DNA of 38,797 nt, taken from NCBI RefSeq assembly GCF_014845115.1, contig NZ_NKUI01000138.1, positions 1 to 38,797 of the forward strand, written 5' to 3'. A program made the translations under genes and the position numbers. Source of the stretch: Methylorubrum zatmanii (GTDB taxonomy: Bacteria > Pseudomonadota > Alphaproteobacteria > Rhizobiales > Beijerinckiaceae). Below, piece after piece: positions 34,015-38,797 of this stretch; the stretch's first letter is position 1, and each line of letters starts with the position of its first letter. The notes under the pieces are model-generated. The model saw nothing but the letters and a program-made list of their open reading frames with translations. It was not told the DNA's origin and did no database searches.

Positions 34015-34902
34015 TCAGGCGGCGAGGCGGAAGGCCGGTTCCAGCAGGCCGCGAATGCCGAGATCGATCAGGAGGGTGCGGCCATGCTCCGGGTCTTCCC
34101 GGCGCTCGGCCTCGTCCATGCCCTCGTAGGCGGTGGTGACCAGCAGGCGGTCGAGGGCGCGGCCGGCGAAGGTCGGGCAGGTCGGCTGGCGGGCGGGAAC
34201 CGGGACGGTGCGCACCCGCTCGCCCTCGGGGCTGTAGGCATCGAGGCAGCCCGCGCCGAAGCGGGCGGTCCAGATCAGCCCCTCGGCATCGACGGCCGCT
34301 CCGTCGATGCCACCCTTGCCGGCGCTGTGGTCGTAATGGGTCTCGGGCTCGGCGACGGGCTGCCCCGTGGCCGGATCGAGGGCGACGCGCCGCAGCACGC
34401 CCTCGTCGGTATCGACGAAGTAGCCGGTGGCGCCGTCCGGCGAGAAGGCGATGCCGTTCGGGATGGTGAGGCCGCCGTAGAGCCGCGTGATCCGGGTGCC
34501 GGCGACATGGTAGATCGTCCCACGCCCCGGCTCGGCATGCCGGCCCATGGTGCTGATCCACAGGGCACCGGACGGATGGACCCGGCCGTCATTGGAGCGC
34601 GTGCCCGCCTCCTCCGCCTCCAGGGGACACTGGAGGCTCAAGGCCCCGTCGCGGATCGACCGGATGTAGAGCCCGTCCTCCGCCGCGAGCAGCTGCCGCT
34701 CCGGGTCGATGGCGGCGACATGGCTCGCCAGGAACGGCAGCGTGTGAGTCCGGGTCACGCCGTCGCGCAGCGAGAACGCGAACAGGCGTGCCTCCAAAAT
34801 ATCGACCCACCAGGCCGTGTCGGTCGCCGGATCGTAGCTCGGACCCTCGCCGAGATGGCAGCGGGTCTCGCCGAGGACACGGATCGCGGGGGCTTCAATC
34901 AA
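34015..34902 (-). CDS. SMP-30/gluconolactonase family lactonase
   Basis: A 295-residue six-bladed beta-propeller lactonase of the SMP-30/regucalcin/gluconolactonase family. Metal-ligand segments are CHLGEGPSYD (Glu19), TRSNDGRVHPSG (Asn and the following Asp), TIPNGIAFS (Asn) and GIDGAAVDAEG (Asp). It opens aldonolactones to aldonic acids in the cytoplasm. The only workable start is TTG at 34902, preceded by AAGAGG seven bases upstream; a stop lies just before it in frame. It opens the operon with GH15 and LLM genes, 65 bp before GH15. Together they suggest glucose release, oxidation and lactone hydrolysis to gluconate, which is inference. Confidence 0.92.
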   Translation of the reverse strand: MIEAPAIRVLGETRCHLGEGPSYDPATDTAWWVDILEARLFAFSLRDGVTRTHTLPFLASHVAAIDPERQLLAAEDGLYIRSIRDGALSLQCPLEAEEAGTRSNDGRVHPSGALWISTMGRHAEPGRGTIYHVAGTRITRLYGGLTIPNGIAFSPDGATGYFVDTDEGVLRRVALDPATGQPVAEPETHYDHSAGKGGIDGAAVDAEGLIWTARFGAGCLDAYSPEGERVRTVPVPARQPTCPTFAGRALDRLLVTTAYEGMDEAERREDPEHGRTLLIDLGIRGLLEPAFRLAA

Positions 34903-35225
34903 TGCAGGGCCTCTTCATCGGGGAATGACCGTTGACGCTCCTCCAAGACAGAAGTTCCCGGATCCTTTTCCAGTCTATCTCGGCAAAGATCGAGCTTTTC
35001 GATACGTTCGAGACAGCGATTTCATCCCCGCCGCGTCGCCGGGACGACTCTCGGCGAGAGGGACGCAATGGGGACGCAAGGCCGGCTCCTGTGAACGATG
35101 CCGCCAAAACTGGGGATCGTGACGCCGCAGGGGCGACCTTGGGAGGAACCCGGTGCCCACCGCCCGGCGTTCCCGATGGCCGGCCTCGAGAGCCGGCCAA
35201 GAGAGTCGCCACCGACGGAACAGCG
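34903..35225. other. Divergent intergenic region between lactonase and Mfd-like genes
   Basis: A 323-bp region that must hold both promoters. Bases 34950-35010 are AT-richer than the surroundings. The Mfd frame is open through here from 34932 but the translation is low-complexity and unlike Mfd, so I see no coding sequence. Confidence 0.45.
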
Positions 35226-38200
35226 ATGGCAAAGCCACGGATTGCGAAGCGCCATGACGATCAGGCCCCTCTCCCGGACACCGAACAGGACACGGCCGTC
35301 GCGCCGCTGATCCCGACCGGGGCTCTCGCGGTCGCGCTGCTCGGCTTCACGCAGGCGGCACGGCCGCTGTTCCACGTGGCGCGCGACGGACGGCGCCTCG
35401 ACGAGATCGCCGCCGTGATCCGGGCCCTCGCACCGGAGCGGACGGTGGCCGTCTATCCCGAATGGGACTGCCTGCCCTTCGACCGCGCCTCGCCCTCGCG
35501 CGGCACCATGGGCGCCCGCACCGGCGTGCTGCGCTGGCTCACCGACCAAGCGGCGCAGCCGGATCTCGTGCTCACCACCGCCCCCGCCCTGTTGCAGCGG
35601 GTGCCGCCACCGTCCATCTGGGCCTCGGCCCATGTCGAGCTGACGGTGGGCGATCCGCTCGACCCGGACGAACTGGCGGCCCGGTTGCGGCGTCTCGGCT
35701 ATATCCTCGACGACCGGGTCGACGAGCCGGGCGAGGTCGCGATCCGGGGCCGGACCATCGACGTGTTCCCGGCCGCAGCCCCCCTCCCCTGTCGGGTCGA
35801 GCATGACGGCGCCCGCATCACCGCGATCCGCTCCTACGATCCGGTGTCGCAGCGTTCGCGGGTCGAAACCGAGACCCTGGTGATCGATCCCGCCACCGAG
35901 ATCATCCTGGATCCGGATTCGGACACGCGCCTCGAACCCTTCACCGGCCAGGAGCACCGGCTGGCCCGGTTCTACCCGGCCCTCGTGACCGTGCTCGACT
36001 ACGTTCCCGAGGCGCGCCTCGTGGTCGAGGCCGGGGCGGAGGAGCGCGCCGCCGCGTTCTTCGAGCAGATCGCCGAGGGCCGCGAGGGCAGCGGGACGGG
36101 GCCGCACACCGCCGCCGGATCGACGGACCTCTATCTCTCCCCGGACGAGTGGACGGCGCTTCTGCAGGCGCATAGCCTCGCCACGGCGACCCGGGCGGAA
36201 GCGGACCGCGTCGCGCTCTCACCCTTCATCCGCGAGCGCCGGCCGGAGGCGGCCTTCGCCAAGACCCTGCGCGCGCGGCTGAAGGCCGGCGACCGCATCG
36301 TGCTGGCCGGGCCGAAGGCGCCCCTGCGCCGGCTGGTGCGGGCGGCGGCCGCGGCCGAGGAGCGGACGGTACGCCTGATCGATGCCTGGGCCGAGGTCGC
36401 GGCGGCGGAGCCCGGCGCGATGCTGGCGATCGAGGCGCCGGTCGAGGCCGGCTTCCACGTCCCGGATGCCGGCGCCACGGTGATCGCCGCCGCCGACCTG
36501 CTCGGGCAGGTGAGCGCGGGCGCGGAGCGGCGGGCCGCCGTGCTGCCGATCGGCGAGGTCGAGCTGCGGGTCGGCGATGTGGCGATCGACCGCGACCACG
36601 GTCTGTGCGTGTTCGAGGGACTGGAGGCGATCGGCGGCGAGGAGGGTGAGAAAGCCGGCGGAGCCGCGGGCGAGGATGCCCTGCGCCTGCGCTTCGCAGA
36701 CGATGCGGTGCTGATGGTGCCGGTGACCCAGGCCGACCGCATCTGGCGCTACGGCTCGGATGCCGAGGCCGTCACCCTCGACCGGCTCGATGGCGGCACC
36801 TGGGGCCGGCGCCGGCTGGAGGCGGAAGCGACCCTGGCCAGGGCGGCGCGGACGATGCTGGAGGCCGCCGAGGCCCGCCGGACAGCGCGGGCCCCACGGA
36901 TCGAGGCCTCCGAGCGCGAGCGGGAGCGCTTCGCCGCCGGCTTCGGATATCCGCTCACCGGGGATCAGGCCCGGGCGGTCGAGGAAACCCTGGCCGATCT
37001 CGCCCGCCACGAGCCGATGGACCGGCTGGTCTGCGGCGATGTCGGCTTCGGCAAGACCGAAGTGGCTCTCCGGGCCGCCGCGGCGGCGATCTTCGCCGGC
37101 CGTCAGGTCGCCGTGATGGCGCCGACCACGGTGCTGGTGCGCCAGCATGTCGAAACCTTCCGGCGGCGCTTCGCCCGCTTCGGCATCGAGGTGGCGCATC
37201 TCTCCCGTCTCGTCTCGCCGGCCGAGGCCAAGCGGGTGAAGCAGGGCCTCGCCGAGGGCACGGTGCGCCTCGTCGTCGGCACCCAGGCGCTTGCCGGGCG
37301 CGGCGTGCGCTTCCACGATCTCGGCCTCGCGATCATCGACGAGGAGCAGCGCTTCGGGGCCAAGACCAAGGCGAGCCTGCGCAAGGCGGCGGGCGACGCC
37401 CACATCCTGACCTTGAGCGCGACCCCGATCCCGCGCACACTCCAGGCGGCGATGGTCGGGCTTCAGAGCCTCAGCGTGATCGCCACGCCGCCGGCGGTGC
37501 GCCAGCCGATCCGCACGGTCATCGCGCCCTTCGAGGGCGAGATCCTGGCGGCGGCGCTCAAGCGCGAGCATCGTCGCGGCGGCCAGAGTTTCGTGGTCTG
37601 CCCGCGCATCGAGGACATCGCGCCGATGGCGAAGCGCCTGGGCGAGCTCGTGCCGGGCCTCACCCTCGTGACGGCGCATGGCGAGATGAAGCCCGCCGAG
37701 ATGGACGACGCCATGGTCCGCTTCGCGGAGGGCGAGGGCGACGTGCTGCTCGCCACCAGCATCATCGAGAGCGGGCTCGACGTGCCCCGGGCCAATACGA
37801 TGCTGGTCTGGGACGCGGAACGGTTCGGCCTCGCGCAGCTGCACCAGCTGCGCGGCCGGGTCGGACGCGGCCAGCGGCGGGGAGTGGTGTATCTGTTCGG
37901 ACATCCCCAGAAGCCGCTCAGCCCCTCGACCGAGAAGCGGTTGCGGACGCTGGAGGCCCTCGACCGGCTGGGAGCGGGCTTCGCCATCTCCGCCCGCGAT
38001 CTCGATCTGCGCGGGGCGGGCGATCTCGTCGGCGATGCCCAGGCCGGCCACGTCAAGCTCGTCGGCCTCGGCCTGTATCAGCACCTGCTGCAGCTCGCCC
38101 TGCGGGCGGCGAAGGGTGAGGCCGCCGAGGATTGGAGCCCGGAGGTGCGGATCGGGCTCAGCGGGCGGGTGCCGGCCGATTACATCCCCGAGCCGGAGAT

Positions 38201-38564
38201 CCGCCTGAGCCTGTACACGCGCCTGCTGCGCCTGCGGACGGAAGGCGAGATCGATGCCCTGCGCGACGAGATCGAGGACCGGTTCGGGCCGATGCCGGCT
38301 CCGGTCGAGGCCCTGTTCACCCTGGCCGCCCTGCGGATCGGCTGCCTCGCCCTCGGCATCGCCCGCCTCAGCGGCGGCCCGCAGGGGATCGCGGCGGACT
38401 TCCATCCGGACAGGACCGCACCCATGATCCCGGTTTCCGACGAGGTCACCATCCGTGACGGCCGCATCGTGCTGCGCCGGGGCAGCGAGGACGCGACCGA
38501 GCGCGGGCGGCAGGCCGCCGCGTTCCTGCGCCGGCTCGAGGAGGCGCGCGACCGGCGCGCCTGA
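35226..38564 (+). CDS. Mfd-like transcription-repair coupling translocase, divergent
   Basis: A 1,112-residue Mfd-type SF2 protein. Mfd pushes stalled RNA polymerase off DNA with ATP and recruits UvrA. The UvrB-homology N-terminus is recognisable (VYPEWDCLPFDRASPSRGT, GRTIDVFPA), the polymerase-interaction-like domain begins near VGDVAIDRDHGLCVFEG, and the translocase has GDVGFGKT at 604-611, DEEQRFG from 705, SATPIPRTL, and ESGLDVPRANT then LHQLRGRVGRG. It is slightly shorter than the usual ~1,150 and lacks the stretch around the normal GMEHWLPLF segment of the UvrB-like module, so it may be a second, diverged Mfd. I start at MAKPRIAKRHDD (35226); upstream in-frame sequence from 34932 is unlike the family. 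Confidence 0.88.
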   Translation: MAKPRIAKRHDDQAPLPDTEQDTAVAPLIPTGALAVALLGFTQAARPLFHVARDGRRLDEIAAVIRALAPERTVAVYPEWDCLPFDRASPSRGTMGARTGVLRWLTDQAAQPDLVLTTAPALLQRVPPPSIWASAHVELTVGDPLDPDELAARLRRLGYILDDRVDEPGEVAIRGRTIDVFPAAAPLPCRVEHDGARITAIRSYDPVSQRSRVETETLVIDPATEIILDPDSDTRLEPFTGQEHRLARFYPALVTVLDYVPEARLVVEAGAEERAAAFFEQIAEGREGSGTGPHTAAGSTDLYLSPDEWTALLQAHSLATATRAEADRVALSPFIRERRPEAAFAKTLRARLKAGDRIVLAGPKAPLRRLVRAAAAAEERTVRLIDAWAEVAAAEPGAMLAIEAPVEAGFHVPDAGATVIAAADLLGQVSAGAERRAAVLPIGEVELRVGDVAIDRDHGLCVFEGLEAIGGEEGEKAGGAAGEDALRLRFADDAVLMVPVTQADRIWRYGSDAEAVTLDRLDGGTWGRRRLEAEATLARAARTMLEAAEARRTARAPRIEASERERERFAAGFGYPLTGDQARAVEETLADLARHEPMDRLVCGDVGFGKTEVALRAAAAAIFAGRQVAVMAPTTVLVRQHVETFRRRFARFGIEVAHLSRLVSPAEAKRVKQGLAEGTVRLVVGTQALAGRGVRFHDLGLAIIDEEQRFGAKTKASLRKAAGDAHILTLSATPIPRTLQAAMVGLQSLSVIATPPAVRQPIRTVIAPFEGEILAAALKREHRRGGQSFVVCPRIEDIAPMAKRLGELVPGLTLVTAHGEMKPAEMDDAMVRFAEGEGDVLLATSIIESGLDVPRANTMLVWDAERFGLAQLHQLRGRVGRGQRRGVVYLFGHPQKPLSPSTEKRLRTLEALDRLGAGFAISARDLDLRGAGDLVGDAQAGHVKLVGLGLYQHLLQLALRAAKGEAAEDWSPEVRIGLSGRVPADYIPEPEIRLSLYTRLLRLRTEGEIDALRDEIEDRFGPMPAPVEALFTLAALRIGCLALGIARLSGGPQGIAADFHPDRTAPMIPVSDEVTIRDGRIVLRRGSEDATERGRQAAAFLRRLEEARDRRA

Positions 38565-38573
38565 GGCGATCAA

Positions 38574-38602
38574 GCCCTTCCGGTCGGCATGACCGGAAGG
38601 GC
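38574..38602. terminator. Strong hairpin between Mfd-like gene and porin
   Basis: GCCCTTCCGGTC (38574-38585) and GACCGGAAGGGC (38591-38602) form a perfect 12-bp stem with a five-base loop, nine bases after the Mfd-like stop and before the converging porin stop. No T-run follows. Almost certainly a shared terminator. Confidence 0.75.
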
Positions 38603-38630
38603 CGTCTCGCGTTCCGGCTCGGGTCTGAGG

Positions 38631-38797
38631 CTAGCCCGGGGCGAGGCCGAGGAGGGTTCCGAGAGGAACGACCAGGGTGGCGCCGGCATAGAAGCCGTCC
38701 TTGGCCCGGCGCGCGGTGAAGGGGTTCCAGAACGAGTTCGGATTGACCACGTACTGAACCACCGGCTCGACGATCACGCCCGCGCCCAGATCGAAAT
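38631..38797 (-). CDS. Carbohydrate-porin-like protein (OprB family), C-terminal fragment
   Basis: The last 55 codons of a gene that continues beyond the right edge of the window. The reading VQYVVNPNSFWNPFTARRAK followed by DGFYAGATLVVPL resembles the C-terminal strands of OprB-type carbohydrate porins, where VQYVV-NP is a common landmark. It ends GTLLGLAPG, without the usual terminal Phe. Only the tail is visible, so the family call rests on one motif. If correct, it is a sugar uptake channel near the sugar-related operon, though the Mfd-like gene lies between. The hairpin at 38574-38602 serves as terminator. Confidence 0.6.
   Translation of the reverse strand, partial: FDLGAGVIVEPVVQYVVNPNSFWNPFTARRAKDGFYAGATLVVPLGTLLGLAPG

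Noticed and set aside
34932..35225. In-frame N-terminal extension of the Mfd-like gene
   Set aside because: Low-complexity, lacks Mfd similarity and would overlap the promoter region.
1..38797. CRISPR arrays, tRNA or rRNA genes, complete transposases, prophage genes
   Set aside because: I looked on both strands and saw no direct-repeat/spacer pattern, no cloverleaf or rRNA landmark, and no transposase or phage motif.

Overview
The window reads as GC-rich chromosomal DNA from an alphaproteobacterium. Dense ATGA stop/start overlaps, a rhizobial-style Tsx-like porin and short GC hairpins as terminators fit this, and the overall protein flavour suggests a Methylobacterium-like member of the Hyphomicrobiales. 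The genus is inferred; no rRNA or tRNA gene is present to fix it. I see 24 protein genes (one cut by the right edge), two decayed genes, five copies of a dispersed intergenic repeat and several hairpins. There is no CRISPR array, phage or complete insertion sequence.

Layout. (1) 53-2197: a SUV3-type RNA helicase on the plus strand. (2) 9870-2261, minus strand: a tightly coupled five-gene operon, SWIM zinc-finger protein > DUF5691 > MoxR-type AAA+ ATPase > DUF5682 > VWA protein. All junctions overlap or nearly touch, so it looks like one molecular machine of unknown purpose. (3) 10525-18887, plus strand: a LysR regulator, a decayed ABC-permease gene, then an apparent catabolic operon (flavoprotein oxygenase-like, questin-oxidase-like, amidohydrolase, NylA-type amidase, PuuE-like polysaccharide-deacetylase-fold hydrolase). 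(4) 18888-21608: repeats, an 80-residue unknown protein, a Tsx/OmpK-like porin, and an FGD-like flavin oxidoreductase gene split by one repeat copy. (5) 21609-30777: two HyuB-HyuA (hydantoinase/5-oxoprolinase) pairs on the minus strand with a LysR regulator between them on the plus strand. (6) 31147-34902, minus strand: an LLM-class oxidoreductase, a GH15 glycosidase and an SMP-30/gluconolactonase, in transcription order SMP-30 > GH15 > LLM. (7) 35226-38564: a short, divergent Mfd-like translocase, followed by a shared hairpin and the C-terminal end of a carbohydrate-porin-like gene.

How it may work together. Regions 3 to 5 look like an island for breaking down nitrogen-containing ring or amide compounds: uptake through the Tsx-like porin, flavin and Baeyer-Villiger-like oxidation, and successive C-N hydrolyses by amidohydrolase, amidase, PuuE-like enzyme and ATP-driven HyuAB. 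The substrate is not known. Region 6 could convert a glucan or trehalose-like sugar to gluconate (glucose release, oxidation to the lactone, lactone opening). The strongest candidates for an undescribed system are the five-gene MoxR/VWA operon, the questin-oxidase-containing catabolic operon, and the repeat family, one copy of which has disrupted a gene.
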